DNA from: Eustoma russellianum
Lineage: Eukaryota > Streptophyta > Magnoliopsida > Gentianales > Gentianaceae
Length of the DNA stretch: 64,000 bases
Assembly: GCA_036186865.1 (NCBI GenBank)
Contig: AP025049.1
Location: 31,946,435 to 32,010,434, forward strand
Direction of reading: 5' to 3'
Position 1 is the stretch's first letter; every line of letters starts with the position of its first letter. Positions 31,880 through 44,000 of the stretch are shown in pieces. A model generated the notes under the pieces. It had not been told where the DNA came from and ran no database searches. It saw only the letters and a list, made by a program, of their open reading frames with translations. Position numbers and translations under genes: made by a program.

Positions 31880-33609
31880 TGTAGAACTTGCATAGCACCA
31901 CTGGAAGAGGGTTGAATAGTGAGTGCGGAAAATTTAGTTTTTATAAACGTTTGAACCAAAAACCCCACTTCTGAAAACAATTTCTATTTACAGATCCTGA
32001 TTTGAAATATTTGAATGATCTAGTTATAGACCTTCAAAAATTATGAAATTCAGTGAGAATTTACTCTCGGATGTTTTGAGTATCTCATAAAAATTTCTAA
32101 TTAAAATTCCACTCCTAACCCCTAGAAAAAAACGTTTTTGGTCAGATTGTGCAAATCTGCAAGAAACTATACTCCGATTTGACAAATTTAATCCAATTAA
32201 TTGGTGACTCTAAATGGTCTGAACATTTAATGATAAGACCCTCAAGATATGTATTTTAATGGGTTGAAACAGTTTTTGAAAATTCCTTTGGGAAGCATGT
32301 CAACCACGTTGATGTTCTCAACCTTTCAGATCTTAAAATCAGATTGCACTACTGTCAGAACTATTCACATTTGACTAACTTATACTTATCCAAATGAGTT
32401 GAAACTTGCGCCAAATGAAAGATAGGATATGTGGCTATGTTTTTGAAAATTTTTGTAATTTTAGAAAGTCATTTACTATTTTTTCTGTTGTAACGAATTT
32501 GATCCATAATGCTGAAAACTGAAAGTAAAGTGCGGTAAAATAAGAACATTAAGGATTTTATACTGGTTCGGTTAAATCAACCTACTCCAGTTTTCGAGGA
32601 CACCTTCTTCGGTTATGAATAAACACAATAAACATCTTACCACAAGGGTGACTGGAGTTAACCACTAACTCCACCCTTTTACAAACAATACAATCGAGCA
32701 AAGGAATCACAGACACCACCACCGATGGAATGAAGGTTTGATCACACCTTGATCAACCTTTTACAACAATGAACGAGTGTGGGTGGTATATTCAAATCCT
32801 ATACAATATGTATAATATATGAACAATAGTCTTGAGAGAAGAAGAAGAAGAAAGAAAAGGAGAAGAAGAAAGTAGTATAGCTTCTTGCACTTGAGAGAAT
32901 GTGAGTTGTTGTCTTAGCATTGTTTGCACTACTCTTCTCCTTTTATTCACATGTAGCCGCCCCCTAGGTCTTCTTTATTTCTTGAGAATTCTCTTTAATA
33001 TCATTGGAAGATCGCCTTGCATAGAGATGACACCATCTTGATTACTTGGTGCCACATGATTGGAAGGATGACTTGACCTTGCTTGCTTGTCACTTGTTGG
33101 TTGGTCCAGCTTGGCATCCTTTAATGAGCTGTAAAATATGATTAAAAAACCTAAAAAACATGTGCTCAAATGTAGTCAAAATATTGCCATACTACCAACC
33201 TTCAATCCCTTGAATTTTGGGAGACAAATTGAGGTGCATTAAGGGCCATAAAAACGCCAACTATAGTAGCATGTGCTGAATTTTCAGCATGTGTTACATT
33301 TTGAAATCTTTTCTTGTGTGGTACCCTCTTCAATGTCACCAATTTTGTGTGGCATATTCTTCACCAATTGAAATTCCAAATAAGCTGCACCTAGGCTCCA
33401 ATCAAAGTGAAATAGGCGTGTAGTATAAGCTACACATATGCTGAAATTTTATTTTAGTAAGCTTTGTCCAATAATGCACAATATTTACTCATATATGGTA
33501 AATAATAATCAGTCCTATTTTGAATTTTCTAGAACACTTTAACATGTCTTGAATGTTTAAAAATTTTCTAGATACATGTTACATCTCATGCCAAAAAAAC
33601 GTTCCATGT
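31880..33609 (-). repeat. TRG2 3' LTR, segment 1
   Basis: Starts TGTAGAACTTGCATAGCACC and matches 55523-57106 of the right LTR. The right copy has lost about 140-180 bp around 55815 that is present here (about 32160-32335). One palindrome, ATGTGCTGAATTTTCAGCATGTG, at about 33270-33293. It ends at CATGT, the gypsy-2 target site. Confidence 0.88.
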
Positions 33610-36600
33610 TGTGGCGCCCCGCACCCCGGCCCCGCCGAGGTCGGTGCACCCGCCGTACTTCACTAAGGAGAGTACTAGGCGTCGTCCATTCGTGTCGTGA
33701 TCCATGGTGTAAGTACATGGATTTTAACACTTACATATAAATAGGCAAGCGAAACCGTGGCAGAATTTAAAACTTCGAAATTAAAGCATCATCACCATCA
33801 TTCAAAGTTTACAACCCTGATCAAATGTTTCAGAAAGTAACAAAAGTAATTGTTTTTCCATCACAATACATAAATTAGTCATCCTTTAAAGCTGGCAAGT
33901 CCGGTCTCCTAAACCTGTCCATCCTTCACTGCGCTCACGGGTAGGGAACCCTAGGTTCGCCATCGATCCACTCTACTTTGTCTTCTGCAACCTCTGGGAG
34001 GAAAAATAAGGGTGAGTGACAATGTCACCAGCAAGTATACCATAATAATCGAGGGTTAAATGGAAAGTGCGAACAAGAACCAAAACCCAAAAATATTTTG
34101 GTTAAGAAGCATACCTGTCCTCCACCCGACACTCAATAGGGATCATTCCTTAGCGTAGCCAGATCATAACTTAAATAGAATCGTTACTTAAAGCAGAATA
34201 TAACATCGAGGACTACAACTTGTATTGATGAACAATCATAACAAAAAGCGTCACTTAAGAACTACGAAGTCGTCACAACTTAAATGTCATATGTCCCTTC
34301 ATGAATGCAACATGCATGCATATGTTCGTGTAATGCGTCGAGATGAAAAATAAAATATGATCTTTTCATGCTTTTCTTTCAAATCAACATCGTCATAAAA
34401 CAATAGAGGGTTCAGATCTATCTCCCGGATCTGATGCGGTAACGTCATCTTCTTCTTGTCTGGTCTATTCTATCCGGGCCCGCACGGCCTACTGTTTCTT
34501 CTTGTCGGGTCTATTATTTCTGGGTCCGCACGGCCTACTGTTTCTTCACGTCGGGTCTATTATTTCCGGACCCGCACGGCCTACTGTTAGATCACTCAAC
34601 CCTGATCTGGTGTGTTCTTACTGGCCAAGTTCATATTCACACACGGTACGGTGGGGAATCATCCTTTTCAAAATCATCTTTTGAAAATGCTTTTCATCTT
34701 TCTTTCTCATAAAAAGTCATGCTGTACATCATGTACATGACGATGATGCAATGTATGACATGCACTATGTGACTCGTGAACACATACATCATAACATACA
34801 TGCACGAACTTATCTTTTAAAGCTGGAAAATTGTCCAGCGATCACATTCTGTTCATACAGTCCCGTGCTCATCAATTCATGGTCACATTCATAAACTCAT
34901 GCCATATATGTGCATAATGAAGACTTAGACACATGCCATAAAAATTTCGTAATATTCCGAAATGTCTAAAGTCCTCAAAACATCATACTATCATCAAAGG
35001 TACTGCTGAAATCAGCAGGTCATACCGCATTACCTCGGGTTCATAGGTCATAAAACCTTATTCCTCCTAATCCATCACCTGTAAAACATAGCTAGTTTAC
35101 CAAGGAACAATATTCATAAGGCTAAACATCACATTCAATCCTAAATGATCAAGATCGAAGCCTTACAACTTAAGACATTAAACTGTCCTGTTTTCCAGTT
35201 TTATACCACTATTTTCAACTCAGTGGTTAACCATCAAAATGGTGGTTTTATGCTGGTTTCTTTACATGAACATGTACTTCTATGCATTAAGTAATTACCC
35301 TAAAACTTCCAAGGCAATCCAATAAGTTTAAGGGGGTCATCTAATTACTTTCCTAAACTGGGTACATGCAGAAACTGGATTGACCAGTTGTATCACGGAA
35401 TGAATTGTGACCAAACCACAACTCCTTTTACCATAATTCCAACTCACAGATGTCATAAACACATCAACATATCATCATACCAAAAAGCAGCTCATTTTGA
35501 GATTCCTAAGGTTCATTTTCAAGCCACACAACTTACTACTCAAAACTGTCCTGTTCCAGCAACTCTGTTTGAGCAGTTTCACCAAAAGTTTCATTAATAA
35601 TAATTCACAAGTCCTTTTATCAAAATTCCACCTCTCACATTTCATATACACATAAGGATGTCACCACACCAAACATTAGCCAATTTGAACACTCATAAGA
35701 TTCATGTTCAAGTCGTTTAACATAACACATAAATCTGTCCAGTTCCAGTACTTCTGTTTGACAACCTCTTACTAAAAACTTCATTAAGGACAAACCACAA
35801 CTCCTTTTGTTGAAATTCCAACTCACACATTTCATATACATATGAGGCTAATAGCATACCAAAAATCAATGGATTTAAGAGTCCTTAAGGTCCCTTTTCG
35901 GGTTTCACAAAACAGCCAATGTTTCTGTCCGGTTCCAGTAATTTTCCTAGTGGTCATATATTCTTTCTAAGTGTCCTTGACTTACATTTTTTTGTCACAA
36001 ACACTTAGCAACAATTTTGGATGCACACACGCACTCTTCACCAACGGCCCTATTTGTCGGTGCATGCAAGAAAATGATGTTTCCAAGAGTATGTTAAGCA
36101 TAACACACAACAAGGACCAAGCTTATCTCCATTTCTTTACTAAACTAACATTTTCATGCAAAATCACACATGTCTCCTTCACCCCTTCCACCGCGAGTCC
36201 CCATCATGGAAAAGAGAGAATCTTTAACACATCCATCCTAGATTAACTCATAATAATGCATATAATCCACAAAGATCACATCTTTGAAACAAGATTTCAC
36301 TCTTACACCCCAAATGGCCCTAGGCCGAAAGTTATAGCACTCAAGCTTAGCATAATACAACTAAGATTAGATCTTAAGTATATCTAGCCATTCATGCACA
36401 CACTTTCACATTCAAACCACAAAGAGTATAGTGTACTTGCCTTCTTTGCTTACTCTTCTTGGAGAGGTGTAGAAAATTGAAATCTTTCTCTTCTCTATGC
36501 ATGCATTCCCACGGTGGTGAAGAGAAGGAAAGAAGCAAGGTTAGTTTACATCTTCAACCAAAATATACTCTTAGAAAAACTAGATGACTTACCAAAAGGA

Positions 36601-37395
36601 GTTTGAGGGGTTTCCAAGCTCCTCTAGCTTAGAATCCTTAAAAGCTTGAGACTTGAACCTAATATCTCTTAGTCCTTGGAAATTCCTAGACTTCCTTGCT
36701 TATCTCCTTGGCCGAACGTTTTGAAGGGAAGGGAAGAGATAGAGATCTCTTGCACTTGAAGTTCTTAAGGGTTTCAAGTGTGATATTGGAGGGGAAATCT
36801 TTTTCTTTTTTGGCTAGGTTTAGCCGTTGGAGAAGGGTAAAAGGGAGGGGTGGAGATCTTACCTTAGTATGGATTAACCTTGATTCACCTTTTAACCAAG
36901 GTTACTTCTTCCAATCATAGTTACTTTTTGAGACTAACCCTAGTTACTTCCTCTTAACGTTAGTTACTTTTTGTTAATCTTGGTTAGTTAAGCTTGGTTA
37001 GTTTATCATTAACTATGGTAGGAAGATGGCCCTCTTAATTGGCCTCCTCCCCTTAATTAACCGGCGGTTGGGGGGTCTTTAATGCCCCCAACCAAATTAA
37101 ATTTCTATTTTTTTCTTCTTTTCTTTATTTAACATATTCATTTATCTATGTATTTGTTTATTTGCATAATTATAATATAGAAAAATATGATATGCCTTCC
37201 TTGGGCTGTTGGCCGAAACTTACAAGGCCTTGGACGAAAATTGGGTCCTTTCCCCATGGTCCGATATCCACTCTCAAGTACTACATGCATATTGCTATTA
37301 TCCGAAATGAAATTTATAGTAGTAGTCATCGATTCAGTTACATTGTAATTAAAATAAATCATGAGTGCAAAAGGATCCCCTATTGGGTTACAACA
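33610..37395 (-). repeat. 3' LTR of gypsy-2
   Basis: Edges TGTGGCGCCCCGCACC and GGGTTACAACA. It has three 46-bp minisatellite units and about 45-50 bp at about 33900-33950 that the right LTR lacks. No coding frame of note. Confidence 0.94.
34458..34588. repeat. Minisatellite in gypsy-2 left LTR, three 46-bp units
   Basis: Unit GTCGGGTCTATTATTTCC followed by GGGCCCGCACGGCCTACTG and TTTCTTC, repeated three times. Confidence 0.93.
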
Positions 37396-37410
37396 TCCTC
37401 CCCCCCTTAA
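37396..37410 (-). other. Polypurine tract of gypsy-2
   Basis: AAGGGGGGGGAGGA on the minus strand directly abutting the 3' LTR (TGTTGTAACCC). Confidence 0.85.
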
Positions 37411-37441
37411 TATAAGTTTCGTCCTCGAAACTTGAAAGTGC

Positions 37442-37973
37442 TTAATCAAAGAGGTGAGGGTACAAGTTCTTCATGAGTTCTTCCATTTCCCAGGTAGACT
37501 CATCTACAGAATGATTCTTCCATTGCACTTTGACCATTGGTATTGATCGTTTCCTTAATACCTTTTCTCTACGATCAACTATCTGCTCTGGTTCTTCCTC
37601 ATATGTCGTATCAGTCTCTAATTTCAAAGGTTGATCCTTTATGACATGGCTAGGATCGTGTACATATCGTCGCAGTTGAGATAAATGAAACACAACATGT
37701 ATTTGAGATAGGGTGGGCGGTAGAGCGAGTCGATAAGCCACTTCTCCAATCTTTTCCAGAACCTCGTATGGCCCAATAAATCTTGGGCTCAGCTTCCCCT
37801 TAATACCAAATCTTTTAACTCCTTTAGTTGGCAATACTTTTAGAAATACTTTTTCTCCAATTTGAAATTCTAAGGGTCGCCGCTTTTCATCCGCCCAAAC
37901 CTTGCTGCTACCTTGGGCCGCTTGTAACTGTTGCCTTATGATTTTTATTTTCTCTCGAGTCTGCTCTACTAGG
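37442..37973 (-). pseudogene. Gypsy-2 pol C-terminus with chromodomain-like end
   Basis: Follows the integrase after a one-base frameshift near 37985 (GDRHWT* against IGLDLVEQTREK). Blocks: QTREKIKIIRQQLQAAQGS, KRFGIKGKLSPRFIGPYEVL, GEVAYRLALPP and LRRYVHDPSHVI. The last 50 residues, from VDRREKVLRKRSIPMVKV through QWKNHSVDESTWE to YPHLFD, have the spacing of a chromodomain and its WE/W core. In chromoviruses this domain steers insertion to heterochromatin. This region defines the Del/Tekay-type assignment. An open frame of 130 codons survives. Confidence 0.87.
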
Positions 37974-39047
37974 TCAAGTCCAATGCCTATCTCCTATTTC
38001 ATCCCAGTAGAGTGGATAACGGCATTTCCTTCCATAGAGTGATTCGTACGGGGCCATCCCTATGGATCGATGATAACTGTTGTTATAAGAAAATTCTGCT
38101 AGCTTGAGACTTCTATCCCAGCTTCTCCCAAAGTCAAGGACGCAGGATCGCAACAGGTCTTCCAATGTTTGAATGATCCTTTCTGATTGACCATCCGTTT
38201 GAGGATGAAATACCGAGCTCATATGAATCTCAGTGCCCATTGTTTTCTGAAAAGCTGTCCAGAACCGTGATGTAAAACGGGGATCACGGTCACATACAAT
38301 ACTTAGTGGTACTCCATGGAGACTCACAATTTGTTCCACGTACATCGTAGCCAATTTCTCTATGGGAGCCTTGATTGTCATAGCCATGAAATGGGCAGAC
38401 TTGGTTAGTCAATCAACTGCCACCCAAATCGCATCATAACCGTTCCTCGTTCTAGGCAAGTCGGTAACAAAGTCCATCGTGATGTGGTCCCATTTCCATT
38501 CGGGGACTTTGAGAGGCTGTAGCAACCTAGAGGGTTTCTGATGTTCTACTTTCACCTTTTGGCAAACGAGGCATTTTCCCACAAATTCCGCAATCTGTCT
38601 TTTCATGCCACGCCACCAAAATCGTTGTTTTAAATCTTGGTACATCTTATTTGCTCCAGGGTGGATGGATAATCGCGAGTTATGTGCTTCCTTAAGGACT
38701 TCGTTCAGTATGTCTTCGTTATTGGGTACACACAATCTTTCTTGAAACCACAAACTATTGTCGTTTCGGACCTTAAATTCCCCAGTGGGTTTCATTCGCA
38801 CCCGGTCCTTTATCTTCCTTAGGGTTTCATCTTTTTCTTGCTCCTCTTTAATTCTGTCTATTAGTGAAGGAATTATCACCAACTTTGCTATCATGCCTTC
38901 GATTGAATCAACCTCTTCTAGATCAAATTCTTCCATGTCATGTTGTAAAGGTGGTTGGCGTGGATGACTTGTTTTTCTACTTAATGCATCCGCTACCTTG
39001 TTGGCTTTCCCCGGGTGATACTGAATTGATAGGTCATAGTCCTTCAT
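37974..39047 (-). pseudogene. Gypsy-2 integrase
   Basis: It begins in the tail of RNase H (MKDYDLSIQYHPGKANKVAD, ALSRK). The zinc-binding HHCC region is complete (NSRLSIHPGANKMYQDL, then CLVCQKVKVEHQ). The core keeps its three acidic residues: Asp in ITMDFVTDLP, Asp in VCDRDPRFTSRFW, Glu in HPQTDGQSERIIQTLED. One in-frame TGA at about 38407 replaces Arg (CGA) in VDRLTKSAHF, a typical CpG to TpG change. Apart from that stop and a frameshift at the C-terminal end the domain is intact over about 350 codons. Confidence 0.92.
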
Positions 39048-39056
39048 GTCCTTTCC

Positions 39057-39479
39057 TTAGTGCTTTACTAGCGCGGATCACATTTACAAAAATGTTCTTA
39101 GGATTCTTTCGTAACTTTGATCCTCCTTGAAAGGTTACATCTTTATGTGTGGGGTTTTTAAAGGTAACCTATTTTGCATTACAATCGATGTTGGCATAAT
39201 TCTTGGAGAGCCAGTCCATACCAAGAATTACATTGAAGTCCGTCATGGGTATGGAAATCAAATCGGCGTCAAACCGATGATTATCAAACTCAAGTTCGCA
39301 ACTCTTGAAAACATGATGAGCCACAAGCACATGTTCCCCAGCTGCTTGAATTCTATAAGGTGCATCACTATAGGTTGGGTTTTTCTCGATATTCTTTGCA
39401 AATCTCTTTGATATGAAAGAGTGGCTAGCGCCACTGTCAAATAGCACGTTGGCAGGTATTGAACATACTAATATAGCTC
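39057..39479 (-). pseudogene. Gypsy-2 retropepsin-type protease and start of RT linker
   Basis: LVCSIPANVLFDSGASHSFI carries the aspartic protease DSGA. The flap and core continue to PMTDFNVILGMDWLSKNYAN. After a TAG the linker goes on as VTFKNPTHKDVTFQGGSKLR and KALRKGHE, where text of the RT domain should start. Instead, at about 39050, the sequence jumps to the last residues of RNase H. So RT and RNase H, roughly 1.3-1.5 kb in intact relatives, are gone. Upstream the protease joins gag across a likely intron (39480-39559). Confidence 0.9.
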
Positions 39480-39559
39480 CTGAATCATACAATATTTACT
39501 AAGAAACCATAAGGCAACAGTATTGTAAAAGGAAAGTTAGTGCGGTTTTCTAAAAATAC
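39480..39559 (-). other. Putative 80-nt GT-AG intron between gag and protease in gypsy-2
   Basis: On the minus strand the text reads GGTGACAG|GTATTTTTAG ... ATGATTCAG|GAGCTATA. Gag is open in one frame up to DVVTG, and protease starts in another. Removing exactly these 80 nt joins them in frame as DVVTG-AILVCSIPANVLFDSGA, which is how the gag-protease junction normally reads in Tekay-type elements. The splice donor (CAG|GTATTT) and acceptor (TTCAG|GA) fit plant consensus, and the segment is AT-rich with a stop inside it. Confidence 0.6.
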
Positions 39560-40790
39560 CTGTCACCACGTCGTTGGCCTCTTCAGCAGCTGCGTCAGTT
39601 GTAGCGTGAACTTGGGCGTTGGTACGCTGCCGCTGAGGTTTTGGTGGCTGTTGTTTCTTCTGGGCCCCCTTCTCTGGAAACTCTCTTGCTATATGTCCTG
39701 CTTTCCGGCATCCAAAGCAGGTGGTTCTTTGGTTTGGACAGTTCTTAAAGATGTGTCCAGTCTGGCCGTATCCAAAACATTTCCCGGTCTAGATATAGCA
39801 TTCTCCTACGTGGCGCTTACCACAATGAGAGCAGTTTGGAATGGCAGATTGTTGTCCTTGATTCTGTGATTGATTCTTTTGGGAGCGGCGTTGAAATTGA
39901 TTCTTCCCTTGACGCCCTGGGCCCTTTGTGTTTTGCTTTGCGGACTTTCGAGGCCCTCCGCTTCCGGAAACCTTCCTTCCTCTCTTTTGATCAAACTCAT
40001 CCCGGCGGATGATATCTCTTTCAATTCTGTAACAGGCATCTAAAAGGGCACCAAAGTTTGCTGGGTTGGCATTAACCAACCACGTTTGGATTCTGGGGTT
40101 CAGTCCTCTCTCGAATTTCAACATTTGGGTTTCTTCATCGTTCATTGTGGATGGTTGGAATCTTCCCAGAGCTATAAATTTGTTAGCGTACTCAGCAACC
40201 GTCATTCCAGATTCTTGCATTAGGGATTCAAACTCATGTCTTTTCTGCAGTTTAACTGAGGGTGGTATATAAAACTTGTTAAATTCCTGGAGGAACCTCT
40301 CCCAGGGAATTGGTCTTGGCAGGGCTTGTAGGTTGACCTTCCACCATTGGTTGGCTTCTCCTAAGAGAAAGGGTCTAACTACTTGAGTCTTTACTTCTTC
40401 GGGGGCTCTGATTAGTTCAAAGCAATTTTCGACCTCATCGAGCCACTTCTCAGCAGCATCAGAGTCTGACTTTCCTTCAAACGGAGGAACGTTGGCTCTT
40501 TTCAGTTTTTCAAAATAATACTGAGCATCTCTGACCGGCTCGTGAGGTTGAGGGTTATTCTGTTGCAGCATTACTTGCCCAACCTGGGTGACTGTTTGGC
40601 AAAAGTTCTGAAAAGCGTTAATATCTGGCATCATAGGTGGAAAAGGTCCTTGTGGTGGAGGGACGTTCTGAACTAGAGGTGGATTTTGGCCTTGAGGAAG
40701 CGGGGGTGGTGGGGCCTGAGCGAGTGGAGGTGAGTTAGACTCCTGCACCTCGGGCCTAACTCTGGCTGGTCTTCCTCTGGGTCGCACCAT
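39560..40790 (-). pseudogene. Gypsy-2 gag with two degenerate zinc knuckles
   Basis: The start is the ATG at 40790-40788 (MVRPRGRPARVRPEVQ), about 290 bases inside the primer site. A Pro-rich N-terminus (residues 20-55) precedes the Retrotrans_gag domain: VPPFEGKSDSDAAEKWLDEV, LGEANQWWKVNLQ, FYIPPSVKLQKRHEFESL, MTVAEYANKFIALGRF and GLNPRIQTWLVNANPANFGA. A basic, Gln-rich stretch follows. A TAG at 39789 replaces Gln after GECYI; beyond it the same frame continues with CFGYGQTGHIFKNC and CFGCRKAGHIAREF, each a knuckle with one Cys changed, and runs to DVVTG at the putative intron. One stop in about 410 codons. Gag would package the RNA. Confidence 0.92.
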
Positions 40791-41066
40791 CTGCAGTATG
40801 CAGTGTCGGCTTTATTCAGTACAGGAATGTCACAATAAATAGCAGAATTTATCTTAGCATATTGGAAGAGCATGTATGTAAATAATTCAAAATTTTCGAT
40901 TGGTCATTAATTAGGGCATCTCATTGGGCCGTACCCTAATTTGCCAGTCTAAGTCGTCCTATTCTAAGATCAACTCTCATCTAAGAATAGAACTTAGATC
41001 TAAGATCAAACTTAATTGACTATGATCATGACTTAGTTCTACATTCTGCCCGGATCTGGAGCCTTC

Positions 41067-41078
41067 GCTCTGATACCA
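41067..41078 (-). other. Primer-binding site of gypsy-2
   Basis: TGGTATCAGAGC on the minus strand, a perfect canonical site, two bases from the 5' LTR. Confidence 0.95.
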
Positions 41079-41080
41079 CC

Positions 41081-44000
41081 TGTGGCGCCCCGCACACCAG
41101 CCCCGCCGAGGTCGGTGCACCCGCCGTACTTCACTAAAGAGAGTACTAGGCGTCGTCCATTCGTGTCGTGATCCATGGTGTAAGTACATGGATTTTAACA
41201 CTTACATATAAATAGGCAAGCGAACCCGTGGCAGAATTTAAAACTTTGAAGTTAAAGCATCATCACCATCATTCAAAGTTTACAACCCCGATCAAATGTT
41301 TCAGAAAGTAACAAAAGTAATTGTTTTTCCATCACAATACATAAATTAGTCATCCCTTAAAGCTGGCTGGGTAGGGAACCCTAGGTTCGTCATCGATCCA
41401 CTCTACTTTGTCTTCTGCAACCTCTGGGAGGAAAAATAAGGGTGAGTGACAATGTCACCAGCAAGTATACCATAATAATCGAGGGTTAAATGGAAAGTGC
41501 GAACAAGAACCAAAACTCAAAAATATTTTGGTTAAGAAGCATATTTGTCCTCCACCCGACACTCAATAGGGATCATTCCTTAGCGTAGCAAGATCATAAC
41601 TTAAAATAGAATTGTTACTTAAAGCAGAATATAACATCAAGGACTACAACTTGTATTGATGAACAATCATAACAAAAATCGTCACTTAAGAACTACGAAG
41701 TCGTCACAACTTTAATGTCATATGTCCCTTCATGAATGCAACATGCATGCATATGTTCGTGTAATGCGTCGAGATGAAAAATAAAATATGATCTTTTCAT
41801 GCTTTTCTTTCAAATCATCATCGTCATAAAACAATAGAGGGTTCAGATCTATCTGCCGGATCTGAGGCGGTAACGTCATCTTCTTCTTGTCGGGTCTATT
41901 CTATCCGGGCCCGCACGGCCTACTGTTTTTTCTCGTCGGGTCTATTATTTCCAGGCCCGCACGGCCTACTGTTTCTTCTCGTTGGGTCTATTATTTCCGG
42001 ACCCGCACGGCCTACTGTTTCTTCTCGTCGGGTCTATTATTTCCGGGCCCGCACGGCCTACTGTTAGATCACTCAACCCTGATCTGGTGGGTTCTTACTG
42101 GCCAAGTTCATACTCACACACGGTACCGGTGGGGAATCATCCTTTTCCAAATCATCTTTTGAAAATGCTTTTCATCTTTCTTTCTCATAAAAAATCATGT
42201 TGTAAATCATGTACGTGACAATGATGCAATGTATGACATACTCTATGCAACTCGTGAACACATACATCATAACATACATGCACAGACTTATCTTTTAAAG
42301 CTGGAAAACTGTCCAGCGATCACATTCTGTTCATACAGTCCCGTGCTCATCAATTCATGATCACATTCATAAACTCATGCCATATATGTGCATAATGAAG
42401 ACTTAGACACATGCCATAAAAATTTCGTAACATTCCGAAATGTCTAAAGTCCTCAAAACATCATACTATCATCAAAGGTACTGCTGAAATCAGCAGGTCA
42501 TACCGCATTACCTCGGGTTCATAGGTCATAAAACCTTATTCCTCCTAATCCATCACCTGTAAAACATAGCTAGTTTACCAAGGAACAATATTCATAAGGC
42601 TAAACATCACATTCAATCCTAAATGATCAAGATCGAAGCCTTACAACTTAAGACATTAAACTATCTTGTTTTCCAGTTTTATACCACTATTTTCAACTCA
42701 GTGGTTAACCATCAAAATGGTGGTTTTATGCTGGTTTATTTACATGAACATGTACTTATATGCATTAAGTAATTACCCTAAAACTTCCAAGGCAATCCAA
42801 TAAGTTTAAGGGGGTCATCTAATTACATTCCTAAACTGGGTACATGCAGAAACTGGATTGACCAGTTGTATCACGGAATGAATTGTGACCAAACCACAAC
42901 GCCTTTTACCATAATTCCAACTCACACATGTCATAAACACATCAAACTATCATCATACCAAAAATCAGCTCATTTTCACATTCCTAAAGTTCAGTTTCAA
43001 GCCACACAACTTACTACTCAAAGCTGTCCTATTCCAGCAACTCTGTTTGAGCAGTTTCACCAAAAGTTTCATTAATAATAATTCACAACTCCTTTTATCA
43101 AAATTCCACCTCTCACATTTCATATACACATAAGGCTGTCACCACACCATAAATTATCCAATTTGAACACTCATAAGATTCATGTTCAAGTCGTTTAACA
43201 TAACACATAAATCTGTCCAGTTCCAGTACTTCTGTTTGACCACCTCTTACTAAAAACTTCATTAAGGACAAACCACAACTCCTTTTGTTGAAATTCCAAC
43301 TCACACATTTCATATACATATGAGGCTAATAACATACCAAAAATAAATGGATTTGAGAGTCTTTAAGGTCCCTTTTCTGGTTTCACAAAACAGCCAAAGT
43401 TACTGTCCGGTTCCAGTAATTTTCCTAGTGGTCATATATTCTTTCTAAGTGTCCTTGACTTACATTTTTTTTGTCACAAACACTTAGCAACAATTTTGGG
43501 TGCACACGCACTCTTCACCAACGGCCCTATTTTTCGGTGCATGCAAGAAAATGATGTTTCCAAGAGTATGTTAAGCATAACACACAACAAGGACCAAGCT
43601 TATCTCCATTTCTTTACTAAACTAACATTTTCATGCAAAATCACACATGTCTCCTTCACCTCTTCCACCGTGAGTCCCCATCATGGAAAAGAGAGAATCT
43701 TTAACACATCCATCCTAGATTAACACATAATAATGCATATAATCCACAAAGATCACATCTTTGAAACAAGATTTCACTCTTACACCCCAAATGGCCCTAG
43801 GCCGAAAGTTATAGCACTCAAGCTTAGCATAATACAACTAAGATTAGATCTTAAGTATATCTAGCCATTCATGCACACACTTTCACATTCAAACCACAAA
43901 GAGTATAGTGTACTTTCCTTCTTTGCTTACTCTTCTTGGAGAGGTGTAGAAAATTGAAATCTTTCTCTTCTCTATGCATGCATTCCCACGGTGGTGAAGA

